Shown one piece after another: positions 1 to 8,281 of a DNA stretch of 39,521 bases. The notes beneath the pieces are model-generated. The model was not told the DNA's origin. It worked only from the letters and a program-made list of their open reading frames with translations, and made no database searches. The stretch spans positions 1-39,521 of the forward strand of contig JAEUSW010000038.1 in NCBI GenBank assembly GCA_016788285.1, in the 5' to 3' direction. Origin of the DNA: Flavobacteriales bacterium. GTDB taxonomy: Bacteria; Bacteroidota; Bacteroidia; Flavobacteriales_F; PHOS-HE28. The position numbers and the translations under genes are program-made. How positions within the stretch are numbered: position 1 is the stretch's first letter; each line of letters opens with the position of its first letter.

Positions 1-2
1 CC

Positions 3-95
3 CCGGAACAAGGCGGCGCCGGAGGGACCGGCCCCGGCGACCCGCAGGAAGATCCCGTGCGCCTGCGCGGCGAGCAGGATCTGCCTGTGCAGTGA
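3..95 (+). CDS. C-terminal fragment of a gene cut by the window edge
   Basis: An open frame enters from the left edge and stops at TGA 93-95. About 30 residues are visible, rich in Gly, Pro, Gln and acidic residues, ending in LRGEQDLPVQ. Such a low-complexity tail cannot be assigned to a family. The strong hairpin 20 bases after the stop supports a real gene end here. No function is proposed. Confidence 0.45.
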   Translation, partial: PEQGGAGGTGPGDPQEDPVRLRGEQDLPVQ

Positions 96-114
96 TCCAT
101 AGCTGTCCAACCCT

Positions 115-140
115 CGAAGGGCCGCCGGTGCGGCCCTTCG
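115..140 (+). terminator. Hairpin terminator after the partial gene
   Basis: A perfect 11-bp inverted repeat (arms CGAAGGGCCGC and GCGGCCCTTCG) encloses the 4-nt loop CGGT, 20 nt after the upstream stop. No U-tract follows, as is common in GC-rich Bacteroidota. It is symmetric and could also act on the minus strand. Confidence 0.65.
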
Positions 141-180
141 ACGTTGATACGGCCGCCACCCGGTCCACCGCGGAACCGCC

Positions 181-210
181 ATGCGTGTGCATCCGTGCCC
201 GATCTCGTTC
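181..210 (+). repeat. Degenerate copy of a 10-bp-unit dispersed repeat
   Basis: Three consecutive 10-mers (181-190, 191-200, 201-210) resemble the unit ATCNGTGTNC seen more clearly at 309-338. The middle unit is ATCCGTGCCC. It lies in the non-coding stretch before the exporter gene. The match is weaker than in the other two copies. Confidence 0.4.
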
Positions 211-308
211 GACCGCACGGTCAGGAAGGGCCACAGCCTGATAGGGCTCCCGCTCCTCCTGCCCGAACGGCCCCCGAACGAGCGATCTCCCGTTCGCGCC
301 ACGCGGCC

Positions 309-338
309 ATCTGTGTGCATCAGTGTTCATCTGTGGTT
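309..338 (+). repeat. Dispersed intergenic repeat, 3 x 10 bp
   Basis: Three head-to-tail 10-mers, ATCTGTGTGC, ATCAGTGTTC and ATCTGTGGTT, form a 10-bp-periodic element. The same design in the opposite orientation occurs at 35732-35761. It sits 29 bases upstream of the exporter's promoter box. Between 96 and 378 there is otherwise only the hairpin at 115-140 and the weak copy at 181-210. Confidence 0.65.
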
Positions 339-366
339 GATCGCTCAACACGCACCGCCCCTCCCC

Positions 367-374
367 TACTTTCG
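367..374 (+). promoter_or_regulatory. -7 promoter box of the ThrE-like gene
   Basis: TACTTTCG matches the Bacteroidota -7 consensus TAnnTTTG at all but one fixed position. The ATG follows after exactly 4 nt, so the transcript should start at or next to the start codon. Confidence 0.6.
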
Positions 375-378
375 ACCC

Positions 379-1647
379 ATGGCCACACCCGCACCCCCGG
401 TGGACCGCGAGGTCCTGCTGCGCTTTCTGGCGCGACTGGGGCAGGCGGAGCTGGCGGCCGGCAACGCGGCACCCTTCGTGGAGCGTGATCTGGGGTTGAT
501 CGCCCGGGCGCACGGGGTGCAGGGTTTCACGGCCTTCGTGCTGCCCACGGTGCTCTTCCTCGAGCTGGATGAGGGTGGCCAGCACAAGGTGGACCTGGCC
601 ACGGGGCCCTACCGCATCGGCACCCTGCGCTTCGACCAGATCGAGGAGGTGCTGGTGATCGCCCGCGAGGCCCGGCAGGGCCTGCTGGACCCCGCCTCCG
701 GGCTCGAGCGCCTGGAGGCCGTGTGGCGATGGCCCCACCGGTACGGTGCCTGGGGCTCCATCGGCGGCTACCTGCTCACCAGCATCGGGGTGGCCGTACT
801 GCTGCGCCCCACCCTGCATGGGCTGGCCCTCAGCACGGCGTTGGCCCTGGCCTGCGCCCTGCTGATGCACGGTGTGCGGAAACGTCCCGCCTGGGCCGTG
901 GTGGCCCCCGTGGTGGCCTCGTTCGTGCTGAGCGCCGCGGTGGCCTACGCCCTTCACCTGGGCTTCCCGGAACGTGCGACCAACCTGCTGATCCCCCCCC
1001 TGATCACCTTTCTGCCGGGCCTGACCCTGACGGTGGCCGTGATCGAGCTGGCCTACAGCAACACCATCAGCGGGGCCAGCCGTCTGGTGGCCGGCTTCGC
1101 GCAGTTGGTGCTGCTGGCCTTCGGCGTGGTGGGCGGCATCGGCCTGTTCGAGCATCCGGACAGCGCCGTGGACCTGCCCCAATGGCCCGGCCGCATCAAC
1201 GCCGCGTTGCCGTGGCTGGGGGTGCTGCTGTTCGCCGTGGGGCTGCATGTGCACCAGAGCAGCAACCGCGCCTCCTTCGGCTGGATGCTGGTGACGGCCG
1301 TGGCGGCCTATGCGGCGCAGGCCCTCAGTGGTCGCCTGATCGATGGCGCCAGCACCGCGTTCTTCGGTGCGGCGGCCATGACCATCACCGCCCTGGTGAT
1401 CGAGTTCCGCTTCGCCGGACCTCCGGCCATCGTCACCCTGCTGCCTGCCTTTTGGCTGCTGGCCCCGGGCAGCTTCGGCCTGCGCAGCGTCACCGGCCTG
1501 GCCACGGGCGCCGGGGCCATCACCGATGTGTTCACCCTGCTCTTCGCTATGACCGGCATCGCCATGGGCAGCTTGATCGGCGCCTTCCTGTACAGTGTGG
1601 TCCTCCATCCGCGCAGCGTCACCTGGTGGCGGATGGACGCACCGTGA
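379..1647 (+). CDS. Threonine/serine exporter family (ThrE-like) membrane protein
   Basis: A 422-residue polytopic inner-membrane protein. Residues 10-110 form a soluble N-terminal part, with a segment like the ThrE/DUF1212 family (FLARLGQAELAAGNAAPFVERDL, then GxxxFVLPTVLFLEL). About ten hydrophobic segments follow from residue 120 to 410, in two blocks as expected for the ThrE_1 plus ThrE_2 layout. Family members export threonine and serine; the substrate here is inferred. An in-frame start exists at 181, but it would translate the dispersed repeats, and the ATG at 379 sits 4 nt after a -7 box, so 379 is preferred. It is followed after 44 nt by a separately promoted gene. Confidence 0.8.
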   Translation: MATPAPPVDREVLLRFLARLGQAELAAGNAAPFVERDLGLIARAHGVQGFTAFVLPTVLFLELDEGGQHKVDLATGPYRIGTLRFDQIEEVLVIAREARQGLLDPASGLERLEAVWRWPHRYGAWGSIGGYLLTSIGVAVLLRPTLHGLALSTALALACALLMHGVRKRPAWAVVAPVVASFVLSAAVAYALHLGFPERATNLLIPPLITFLPGLTLTVAVIELAYSNTISGASRLVAGFAQLVLLAFGVVGGIGLFEHPDSAVDLPQWPGRINAALPWLGVLLFAVGLHVHQSSNRASFGWMLVTAVAAYAAQALSGRLIDGASTAFFGAAAMTITALVIEFRFAGPPAIVTLLPAFWLLAPGSFGLRSVTGLATGAGAITDVFTLLFAMTGIAMGSLIGAFLYSVVLHPRSVTWWRMDAP

Positions 1648-1665
1648 GCCTTCGGCGCAGCGAAG

Positions 1666-1673
1666 TACCTTCG
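1666..1673 (+). promoter_or_regulatory. -7 promoter box of the PEBP-family gene
   Basis: TACCTTCG, a one-base variant of TAnnTTTG, lies 18 nt before ATG 1692. No clear TTG -33 element is visible at the usual distance. Confidence 0.5.
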
Positions 1674-1691
1674 GGGATCCATTCCGACCCC

Positions 1692-2231
1692 ATGCGCAGC
1701 GCCCTGCTCCTGGCCCCGCTTCTGTTGAGCGGCGCCCTTGCGGCCCAGACCTTCACCCTCACCAGCACCGATCTGGGCGGCCAGGCCACCGACCAGCAGG
1801 TGTACAACGGCTTCGGCTGCACGGGCAAGAACCAGAGCCCACAGCTGAGCTGGGCGAACGCCCCCGCCGGCACGAAGAGCTTCGCCGTGACGATGTACGA
1901 CCCTGACGCCCCCACGGGCAGTGGGTGGTGGCACTGGGTGGTCTTCGACCTGCCGGCCAGCACTTCCACCCTGCCGACCGGCGCCGGCACCCCGGGAATG
2001 CCGGGCATGCCTTCGGTGGCCGTGCAGGGCCGCACCGATTTCGGGGGCCAGGGCTATGGGGGTCCCTGCCCGCCTGTGGGCCATGGGCCCCACCGCTACG
2101 TGGTGACGGTGCATGCCTTAGGGGTGGAGAAGCTGGGCCTGGACGCCCAGGCCAGCCCCGCCCTGGTGGGCTACACCCTGAACGCGAACACGCTGGCCAA
2201 GGCCAGCCTCCTTTTCTACCACAGCCGTTGA
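1692..2231 (+). CDS. YbhB/YbcL-family (PEBP fold) secreted protein
   Basis: A 179-residue protein. Residues 1-18 form a signal peptide (hydrophobic [10 protein letters not shown], cleavage after ALA-AQ), so it is probably periplasmic. The phosphatidylethanolamine-binding-protein fold is shown by the ligand-site motifs [15 protein letters not shown] (near residue 68) and [16 protein letters not shown] (near residue 122), matching the DPDxP and GxHRY signatures. The bacterial Raf-kinase-inhibitor-like name is historical and the biological role is generally unknown. Start chosen for the signal peptide and the -7 box 18 nt upstream. Confidence 0.88.
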   Translation: MRSALLLAPLLLSGALAAQTFTLTSTDLGGQATDQQVYNGFGCTGKNQSPQLSWANAPAGTKSFAVTMYDPDAPTGSGWWHWVVFDLPASTSTLPTGAGTPGMPGMPSVAVQGRTDFGGQGYGGPCPPVGHGPHRYVVTVHALGVEKLGLDAQASPALVGYTLNANTLAKASLLFYHSR

Positions 2232-2295
2232 TCCACCGGCTTCAAGACACTCCACGGCAGCCCCTTACAGGGTGCGGACCCTACGAGAGAGCTCT

Positions 2296-2344
2296 GGGTT
2301 TTCCACGATCGTTCCACGTGGAACACACCGGGTTTTCCACGATC
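2296..2344. repeat. 15-bp direct repeats bracketing a parS-like site
   Basis: GGGTTTTCCACGATC occurs at 2296-2310 and again, identically, at 2330-2344. The first copy runs directly into the palindrome at 2311-2324; the second ends 5 nt before the mnmG start. TTCCACG inside the repeat echoes the half-site of the palindrome. Apart from a 5-bp hairpin (AGGGT/ACCCT near 2275), nothing else is visible in the 118-nt gap. Confidence 0.7.
2311..2324. promoter_or_regulatory. parS-like centromere site 1
   Basis: GTTCCACGTGGAAC is a perfect 14-bp palindrome equal to the core of the ParB-binding consensus (TGTTCCACGTGGAACA). It lies just upstream of mnmG. Together with the preceding GATC it forms an 18-mer that recurs exactly at 3828-3845 and 4237-4254. 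The role as a ParB site is inferred from the match; no parA or parB gene is in this window. Confidence 0.7.
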
Positions 2345-2349
2345 ACTCC

Positions 2350-4230
2350 ATGAGCACGATGGACACCTACGACGTGGTGGTGGTGGGCGGCGGTCATGCC
2401 GGCTGCGAAGCGGCCGCAGCGGCAGCCAACCTCGGCTCGCGCGTGCTGCTGGTGACCATGAACATGGGCGTCATCGGACAGATGAGCTGCAACCCCGCCA
2501 TGGGTGGTGTGGCCAAGGGCCAGATCGTCCGTGAGATCGACGCGCTGGGTGGCTATAGTGGCCTGGTGAGCGACCGCAGCGCCGTGCAGTTCCGCATGCT
2601 GAACCGCAGCAAAGGCCCCGCCATGTGGAGCCCCCGCACCCAGAACGACCGCAACCTCTTCGCTGCGGAATGGCGCCGCCTCTTGGAGCAGACGCCGAAT
2701 GTCCATTTCTGGCAGGACAGCGTGGTACACATCGAGGTGGCGGCCGGGCGTGTGGTGGGGGTGGTCACCGGCCTGGGAATGCGCATCGCCTGCCGTGCTG
2801 TGGTGCTCACCAGCGGCACCTTCATGAACGGGGTGATGCACATCGGTGAGCGCCAACTCGGCGGCGGACGGGCCGGCGAGAAGGCCAGCCACGGCATCAC
2901 CGAGCAGCTGGTGGAACTGGGCTTCGAGGCCGGCCGCATGAAGACCGGAACGCCGCCCCGGGTGGATGGCCGCAGCATCGACCACCGTGCGATGGAAGAG
3001 CAGCCGGGTGATGCACGCCCGGCCAAGTTCAGCTACTCCCCCGCCACCAGGCCGTTGCAGCGGCAGCTGAGCTGCTGGATGACCTACACCAGCCCCGAGG
3101 TGCACGACATCCTGCGCACCGGCTTCGACCGCAGTCCGATGTTCAACGGCCGGATCCGGGGCATCGGCCCCCGCTATTGCCCCAGCATCGAGGATAAGAT
3201 CGACCGCTTCGCCGACAAGGACCGCCACCAGATCTTCGTGGAACCCGAAGGCTGGGATACGGTGGAGACCTACATCAACGGGTTCAGCACCAGTCTTCCC
3301 GAAGAGGTTCAGCTGGCCGCCCTGCGCAAGATCCCTGGTTTCGCGAACGCCCGCATGTTCCGGCCCGGCTACGCGGTCGAGTACGACTATTTCCCCCCCA
3401 CCCAGCTGCGGCATACGCTGGAAACCAAACTGGTGGAGGGCCTCTATTTCGCCGGGCAGATCAATGGCACCACCGGCTATGAGGAGGCCGCGTGCCAGGG
3501 CCTGATGGCTGGGATCAACGCCCACCTGAAACTGCACGAGCAGGACCCCTTCATCCTGGGCCGGGACGAGGCCTATATCGGGGTGTTGGTGGACGACCTG
3601 ATCACCAAGGGCACGGAGGAACCCTACCGGATGTTCACCAGCCGAGCCGAGTTCCGCATCCTGTTGCGACAGGACAACGCCGACCTGCGGTTGACACCAC
3701 GCAGCCACGACCTGGGCTTGGCGGACGATGATCGCCTTCGCCGCGTGGAGCGGAAGCAGCGGCTCGGCCAGGCCTTGGTGGACGGCCTCAAGGCAGAAAA
3801 CCCATCCCCGGAAGCCGCCAACGCGGTGATCGTTCCACGTGGAACCACACCCGTAAAGCAGCGCACCCGGCTGTTCGATCTCCTCACCCGACCCCAGCTC
3901 ACGTATGCCGATCTGGAGCCCTTGTTCGAGCGGCGAGAGGACTGGCGAAACGAGGCAGGTGACCTGGCCGAGGAGGCCATCGAACAGGTGGAGATCCAGG
4001 TGAAGTACGAGGGCTACCTGGTGCGTGAACGCGATCTGGCGGAACGCATGAACCGCCTGGACCATGTTCCCCTGGATGTGGACCTGGACTACACAAAGCT
4101 GACCTCGCTGAGCATCGAGGCGCGGCAGAAACTGGACCGGGTGCGTCCAAGCACTCTGGGGCAGGCCAGCCGGATCAGCGGGGTTTCTCCCGCGGACATC
4201 AGTGTCTTGCTCGTTTACATGGGCCGATGA
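2350..4230 (+). CDS. mnmG: tRNA uridine-5-carboxymethylaminomethyl(34) synthesis enzyme MnmG (GidA)
   Basis: A 626-residue FAD protein that, with MnmE, modifies U34 in the wobble position of certain tRNAs. The N-terminal dinucleotide-binding motif [13 protein letters not shown] is at residues 9-21. The family motifs [27 protein letters not shown] and [15 protein letters not shown] are all present, and the C-terminal helical domain ends in [14 protein letters not shown]. Length fits the family (about 620-630). ATG 2350 is chosen because an earlier in-frame ATG at 2272 would translate the parS-like site and its repeats. The stop overlaps the methyltransferase start by 4 nt (ATGA), so the two are translationally coupled. 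A second parS-like site lies inside the coding region, read as V-P-R-G-T. Confidence 0.97.
   Translation: MSTMDTYDVVVVGGGHAGCEAAAAAANLGSRVLLVTMNMGVIGQMSCNPAMGGVAKGQIVREIDALGGYSGLVSDRSAVQFRMLNRSKGPAMWSPRTQNDRNLFAAEWRRLLEQTPNVHFWQDSVVHIEVAAGRVVGVVTGLGMRIACRAVVLTSGTFMNGVMHIGERQLGGGRAGEKASHGITEQLVELGFEAGRMKTGTPPRVDGRSIDHRAMEEQPGDARPAKFSYSPATRPLQRQLSCWMTYTSPEVHDILRTGFDRSPMFNGRIRGIGPRYCPSIEDKIDRFADKDRHQIFVEPEGWDTVETYINGFSTSLPEEVQLAALRKIPGFANARMFRPGYAVEYDYFPPTQLRHTLETKLVEGLYFAGQINGTTGYEEAACQGLMAGINAHLKLHEQDPFILGRDEAYIGVLVDDLITKGTEEPYRMFTSRAEFRILLRQDNADLRLTPRSHDLGLADDDRLRRVERKQRLGQALVDGLKAENPSPEAANAVIVPRGTTPVKQRTRLFDLLTRPQLTYADLEPLFERREDWRNEAGDLAEEAIEQVEIQVKYEGYLVRERDLAERMNRLDHVPLDVDLDYTKLTSLSIEARQKLDRVRPSTLGQASRISGVSPADISVLLVYMGR
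3832..3845. promoter_or_regulatory. parS-like centromere site 2, inside mnmG
   Basis: GTTCCACGTGGAAC, preceded by GATC as in the other two copies. It is embedded in the mnmG reading frame and read as Val-Pro-Arg-Gly-Thr, a stretch that looks dispensable for the enzyme fold. Confidence 0.65.
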
Positions 4231-5156
4231 CCGATCGATCGTTCCACGTGGAACAGCCTCACCACGAAACCCTGGACCGCTGCCCCCTCTGTGAGGCGCG
4301 AGATCCCCGGCCCGCGCTGGAGGTCGAGGACCACTCCATCTCCCACGAGCACTTCCATCTGGTCGATTGTGCGACATGCGGGTTCCGGTTCACCAACCCG
4401 CGACCCGGCCTAACCGCCATCGGACGGTACTACGAGAGTGAGGACTACATCAGCCACAGCAACAGCCGCCGCACCCTTGCCGATCGACTGTACCAGGTGG
4501 CCCGTCGATGGGCACTTGCCCGCAAACATGCCCTCGTTGCCACCCATCGCACCAACGGCCGTGTGTTGGATGTGGGGTGTGGTACGGGTGAGTTCCTCGG
4601 TCACCTTAAGCGAAAGGGGTACCTGGTAACCGGGGTGGAGCCTGCCCTGAAAGCCCGCGAACAAGCCATTGCCCACCACGCGATCCCCGTGGTGCCCTCG
4701 CTGGACCAAGTGCCCGGACGCGAGCAGTTCCATGTCGTCACCCTCTGGCACGTCCTGGAACACCTCTCCGACTTGCGCGGTACATTGAAACGGCTCTATG
4801 CCGTGACCGCGGACGACGGGCTCTTGGTGATCGCGGTGCCCGATCGCGAAAGCTGGGACGCGCACCACTACGGCAGCGCTTGGGCTGCGTACGATGTGCC
4901 GCGCCACCTTTCCCACTTCCGCCGGAGCGATGTGAAGCGGCTTGCGACAGAACACGGGTTTGAGCTGATCTCGGTGCGGCCCATGTGGCTGGACGCACCC
5001 TACATCGCCATGCTCAGCGAACGATACCGCGGGCATGGTCCGCTGATGGCGCTGATCCGCGGGGTGCTCCTCGGCACCTGGTCCAACCTCGCGAGCGCTT
5101 TCACCTCGCGGCCGACTTCGAGCTCCTTGTACCTCTTTCGGAAGGTGTCCGCCTGA
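4227..5156 (+). CDS. Class I SAM-dependent methyltransferase with N-terminal zinc-ribbon-like motif
   Basis: A 309-residue protein. Residues 19-52 contain CPLC and, 30 residues later, CATCGF, a four-cysteine zinc-ribbon arrangement typical of this methyltransferase group. The SAM site is [11 protein letters not shown] at about residue 112, followed by VTGVEP and the HVLEHL motif. A C-terminal hydrophobic stretch ([19 protein letters not shown]) is common in the family. The substrate is unknown. It overlaps the mnmG stop by 4 nt and is therefore co-translated with it; this pairing recurs in Bacteroidota as far as I recall. The third parS-like site lies in codons 5-9 (S-F-H-V-E). Confidence 0.85.
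   Translation: MTDRSFHVEQPHHETLDRCPLCEARDPRPALEVEDHSISHEHFHLVDCATCGFRFTNPRPGLTAIGRYYESEDYISHSNSRRTLADRLYQVARRWALARKHALVATHRTNGRVLDVGCGTGEFLGHLKRKGYLVTGVEPALKAREQAIAHHAIPVVPSLDQVPGREQFHVVTLWHVLEHLSDLRGTLKRLYAVTADDGLLVIAVPDRESWDAHHYGSAWAAYDVPRHLSHFRRSDVKRLATEHGFELISVRPMWLDAPYIAMLSERYRGHGPLMALIRGVLLGTWSNLASAFTSRPTSSSLYLFRKVSA
4241..4254. promoter_or_regulatory. parS-like centromere site 3, in the methyltransferase 5' end
   Basis: GTTCCACGTGGAAC preceded by GATCGATC. It is read as Phe-His-Val-Glu in this gene, a different frame from site 2, so the DNA sequence rather than the peptide is conserved. Confidence 0.65.
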
Positions 5157-5399
5157 AATGGCCTGTTTTCTTCGTTCTGCTGCGCTCGATGGCCTTCTGT
5201 AATGGTGCACCCATCCCTCGGCACCGATCGGCCATTAGCGCGCGATCAGCGAGGTCGCCCGGCATGTGGGCTAATCTATTGATTAACAGCGCGTTGCGCA
5301 TTCCTTCCGGAACGGACGGCTCGGAAGGACCCGCGGGGCCGACCGAGCGCACCGGCGCCCGACACACCCGGGTTACCTTTGCGGCCCTTTTCCACCCCC
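5157..5399. other. Non-coding gap with an AT-rich patch
   Basis: 243 bases between the methyltransferase and the aldehyde dehydrogenase. It contains an AT-rich patch near 5272-5287 with a short inverted repeat (TAATC/GATTA), unusual in this GC-rich setting, and the promoter box at 5374. No convincing terminator, RNA gene or small coding frame was seen. Confidence 0.4.
5374..5381 (+). promoter_or_regulatory. -7 promoter box of the aldehyde dehydrogenase gene
   Basis: TACCTTTG is an exact match to TAnnTTTG, 18 nt before ATG 5400. No TTG is seen about 19-20 bp upstream. Confidence 0.6.
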
Positions 5400-6959
5400 A
5401 TGAGCACCATGACCCTTCCTTCGCAGCGCATCGGCGACCTGCTGCGTGACCTCGGCGTACAGGATCAGAACCCCGGCGTGTCCACGGGTGGTCATTGGAT
5501 CCCCGGTGGTGGCGAGGTGCTCCAGAGCCACAGCCCGGTGGACGGCGCATTGATCGGTGCGGTCCGCGGCGCCACCAAGGCCGAGTACGATCAGGTGATC
5601 GCCACCGCACAGAAAGCCTTCGCCGAATGGCGGGCCTGGCCCGCACCCAAGCGAGGCGAAGTGGTGCGTCAGCTGGGCGAGGAACTGCGCAGGCACAAGG
5701 CCGCCCTCGGCAAACTGGTGAGCTATGAGATGGGCAAGAGCTACCAGGAAGGCCTGGGCGAGGTGCAGGAGATGATCGACATCTGCGACTTCGCCGTGGG
5801 CCTGAGCCGCCAGCTGCATGGGCTCACCATGCACAGCGAACGCCCGGACCACCGTATGTACGAGCAATGGCACCCGGTGGGGCTCGTGGGCATCATCACC
5901 GCGTTCAACTTCCCGGTGGCGGTGTGGAGCTGGAACACGGCACTGGCCTGGGTCTGCGGCGATGTCACCCTCTGGAAGCCCAGTGAGAAGACACCCCTGT
6001 GCAGCATCGCCTGCCAGCACATCACCGCGGACGTGTTCAAGCGCAACGGTGTGCCCGAGGGCGTGAGCTGTGTGATCAATGGCGGTCGTGAAGTGGGCGA
6101 ATGGATGAGCCACGATGGACGCATCCCCTTGGTGAGCGCCACAGGAAGCACCCGCATGGGCAAGGCCGTGGGGGCCGCCGTGGGTGAGCGCCTCGGCCGT
6201 TCGCTGCTGGAACTGGGCGGCAACAACGCCATCATCATCAGCGACAAGGCCGACCTGGACATGGCCTTGATCGGCTGCGTCTTCGGCGCAGTGGGCACGG
6301 CCGGTCAGCGCTGCACCAGCACCCGTCGGCTCATCATCCACGACACGGTGTACGACGCGTTCAAGCAGAAGCTGGTGAACGCGTACGCGCAGCTGCGCAT
6401 CGGTGATCCCCTGGACGAGCGCAACCATGTGGGCCCGCTGATCGACACCACCGCCGTCGCCATCTACCTGAAGGCCCTGAAGGCCGCGAAGGAGCAGGGG
6501 GGCCGGCTGGCCGTGGAAGGCGGCGTGCTGGAAGGGAAGGGGTACGAGAGCGGGTGCTATGTGAAGCCCGCCGTGGTGGAGGCCACGCCGGACATGGCCA
6601 TCGTGCAGGAGGAGACCTTCGCGCCCATCCTCTACCTGCTGCGGTACAGCGGCGACCTGCAGGAGGCGATCGCCATCCAGAACAACGTGAAGCAGGGTCT
6701 GAGCAGCGCCATCATGACGCTGGACCTGCGCGAGGCCGAACGCTTCCTGAGCGCGTCGGGCAGCGACTGCGGCATCGCCAACGTGAACATCGGCACCAGC
6801 GGCGCGGAGATCGGCGGTGCCTTCGGTGGCGAGAAGGAGACCGGTGGTGGCCGCGAGAGCGGCAGCGATGCCTGGAAGGCCTACATGCGCCGCCAGACCA
6901 ACACCATCAACTACGGCACCAAGCTGCCGCTCGCGCAGGGGATCACCTTCGACCTGTAG
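5400..6959 (+). CDS. ALDH7-family aldehyde dehydrogenase (probable alpha-aminoadipic semialdehyde dehydrogenase)
   Basis: A 519-residue NAD(P)-dependent aldehyde dehydrogenase. The Rossmann segment is IITAFNFPVAVWSWN (about residue 165), the general-base region LELGGNNAIII (about 270), and the catalytic cysteine lies in GQRCTSTRRLI (about 305). The ending FGGEKETGGGRESGSDAWKAYMRRQT.TINYG is characteristic of the ALDH7A1/antiquitin group, which oxidises alpha-aminoadipate semialdehyde in lysine breakdown. No other lysine-catabolic gene is nearby, so the pathway is inferred from the family alone. ATG 5400 fits the promoter; an ATG three codons downstream is an alternative. The gene appears monocistronic. 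Confidence 0.9.
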   Translation: MSTMTLPSQRIGDLLRDLGVQDQNPGVSTGGHWIPGGGEVLQSHSPVDGALIGAVRGATKAEYDQVIATAQKAFAEWRAWPAPKRGEVVRQLGEELRRHKAALGKLVSYEMGKSYQEGLGEVQEMIDICDFAVGLSRQLHGLTMHSERPDHRMYEQWHPVGLVGIITAFNFPVAVWSWNTALAWVCGDVTLWKPSEKTPLCSIACQHITADVFKRNGVPEGVSCVINGGREVGEWMSHDGRIPLVSATGSTRMGKAVGAAVGERLGRSLLELGGNNAIIISDKADLDMALIGCVFGAVGTAGQRCTSTRRLIIHDTVYDAFKQKLVNAYAQLRIGDPLDERNHVGPLIDTTAVAIYLKALKAAKEQGGRLAVEGGVLEGKGYESGCYVKPAVVEATPDMAIVQEETFAPILYLLRYSGDLQEAIAIQNNVKQGLSSAIMTLDLREAERFLSASGSDCGIANVNIGTSGAEIGGAFGGEKETGGGRESGSDAWKAYMRRQTNTINYGTKLPLAQGITFDL

Positions 6960-7008
6960 GTTTCCCCGCGGCCGGCTCAAGCGTCCATGGTCGGTCCGCG
7001 CAGGCTTC

Positions 7009-7016
7009 TAGCTTTG
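7009..7016 (+). promoter_or_regulatory. -7 promoter box of the TlpA-like lipoprotein gene
   Basis: TAGCTTTG, an exact TAnnTTTG match, 11 nt before ATG 7028. Confidence 0.6.
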
Positions 7017-7027
7017 CCGGCCTTTCC

Positions 7028-8278
7028 ATGGCCCTTCGCACCGCCCAGATCCTGCTGCTCGTCGCCCTGGGGTGCGCGGGGTGTTCCCACAGGGCCGACC
7101 CCGGCCCCAGCGGACCGCGCACCGGCGCATGGCGCATGGCGCTTGACCTGAACGGCCAGGAGCTGCCCTTCCTCTTCGACCTGCAGCACGACAGCAGCTC
7201 CTGGCGCATGGTGGTGCACAATGGGGAGGAACGCATCACCGTGGATGACATCACCCTGAACGCCGACTCGATCCGGGTCCGCATGCCGCTGTTCGATTCG
7301 GAGTTCCGCGGGCGCCTGGTGAACGACAGCACCATCACCGGACATTGGCACAACTACCTGAAGGGCCCCGACTACCGCATCGCCTTCACCGCCCGCAGCG
7401 GCCCTGCACACCGGTTCGGCCACGCCGGCAGCCCCATGGGCGACCTCTCCGGCCAGTGGCGCACCCACTTCAGCCATGGCACCCCGGAGGGTTATGATGC
7501 CCTGGGCCTGTTCACCCAGCACGACGGACAGCTCACCGGCACCTTCGGGACCGAAACGGGCGATTACCGCTTCCTGGAGGGCGTGGTGGACGGCGACTCC
7601 TTGAAGCTCTCCTGCTTCGACGGCTCGCACGCCTTCCTGTTCAAGGCCCAGCTGCGCAACGACAGCCTGATCGGCCGCTACTGGAGCGGCACCCATTGGC
7701 AGGAGCCCTGGATCGCGGTGCGCGATCCGCAGTTCCATCTGCGCGACCCGGATTCGCTCACCTTCCTGAAGGAGGGCCATGACATGGTGGATTTCCGGTT
7801 CCCGGACATCGATGGCGGCGAGGTGAGCCCCAAGGACGCGCGGTTCGCGGGCAAGGTGCTCATGGTGCAGGTGATGGGAAGCTGGTGCCCCAACTGCGTG
7901 GACGAGACCCTTCTGCTCGACGAGCTGTACGCCGAATACCACAGCGCCGGCCTGGAGGTGATCGCGATCGCCTTCGAGAAGTACGAGGACGAGGCCCGCT
8001 CCATCGCTGCGCTGAAGCACTTCCGCGACCGCCTGCAGGTGAAGTATCCCATCGTGTACGCAGGCAATGCCAACAAAGAGGTCGCCAGCGCCAAGCTGCC
8101 CTTCCTGGACCACGTGATGAGCTACCCCACCTGCATCTTCATCGACCGCCAGGGCAAGGTGCGGCGCATCCGCACAGGCTTCTACGGGCCGGGGACCGGC
8201 GAGCACTATTCACACTACAAGCGCAACCTCGAGCGCTTCCTGCAGGACCTGCTCGCCGAGCCGGCCCAGGCGTCCTAG
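7028..8278 (+). CDS. TlpA-like thioredoxin-fold lipoprotein
   Basis: A 416-residue protein. An N-terminal lipoprotein signal (LLLVALGCAGCSH; modified Cys at 16 or 19) suggests membrane anchoring in the periplasm. Residues 30-245 form a beta-rich region of unknown function in which phrases such as GxxxGxW/H..Y recur (LVNDSTITGHWHNYL, LRNDSLIGRYWSG). The C-terminal thioredoxin domain (about 255-405) carries the redox pair in WCPNC (Cys287, Cys290) and a likely cis-Pro in MSYPTCIFID. TlpA/ResA-type proteins reduce or rearrange disulfides in exported proteins. The gene converges with the M28 peptidase gene, with only 3 nt between stops. Confidence 0.85.
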   Translation: MALRTAQILLLVALGCAGCSHRADPGPSGPRTGAWRMALDLNGQELPFLFDLQHDSSSWRMVVHNGEERITVDDITLNADSIRVRMPLFDSEFRGRLVNDSTITGHWHNYLKGPDYRIAFTARSGPAHRFGHAGSPMGDLSGQWRTHFSHGTPEGYDALGLFTQHDGQLTGTFGTETGDYRFLEGVVDGDSLKLSCFDGSHAFLFKAQLRNDSLIGRYWSGTHWQEPWIAVRDPQFHLRDPDSLTFLKEGHDMVDFRFPDIDGGEVSPKDARFAGKVLMVQVMGSWCPNCVDETLLLDELYAEYHSAGLEVIAIAFEKYEDEARSIAALKHFRDRLQVKYPIVYAGNANKEVASAKLPFLDHVMSYPTCIFIDRQGKVRRIRTGFYGPGTGEHYSHYKRNLERFLQDLLAEPAQAS

Positions 8279-8281
8279 GTC

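Noticed and set aside
309..338. The 10-bp-unit repeats as a CRISPR array
   Set aside because: Units are contiguous without spacers, only three per site, and no cas gene is present.
2311..2324. GTTCCACGTGGAAC as a chance palindrome or a plain transcription-factor operator
   Set aside because: A 14-bp exact palindrome three times within 2 kb, each with the same GATC prefix and two inside coding frames, is not expected by chance, and it equals the ParB core consensus.
2281..4377. A 698-codon open frame antisense to mnmG
   Set aside because: The sense strand encodes a complete MnmG; the antisense product is His/Gly/Val-rich without any domain.
5157..5399. A possible small gene in the gap before the aldehyde dehydrogenase
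   Set aside because: The open frames here are extensions of flanking genes or lack a start context and any plausible protein character.
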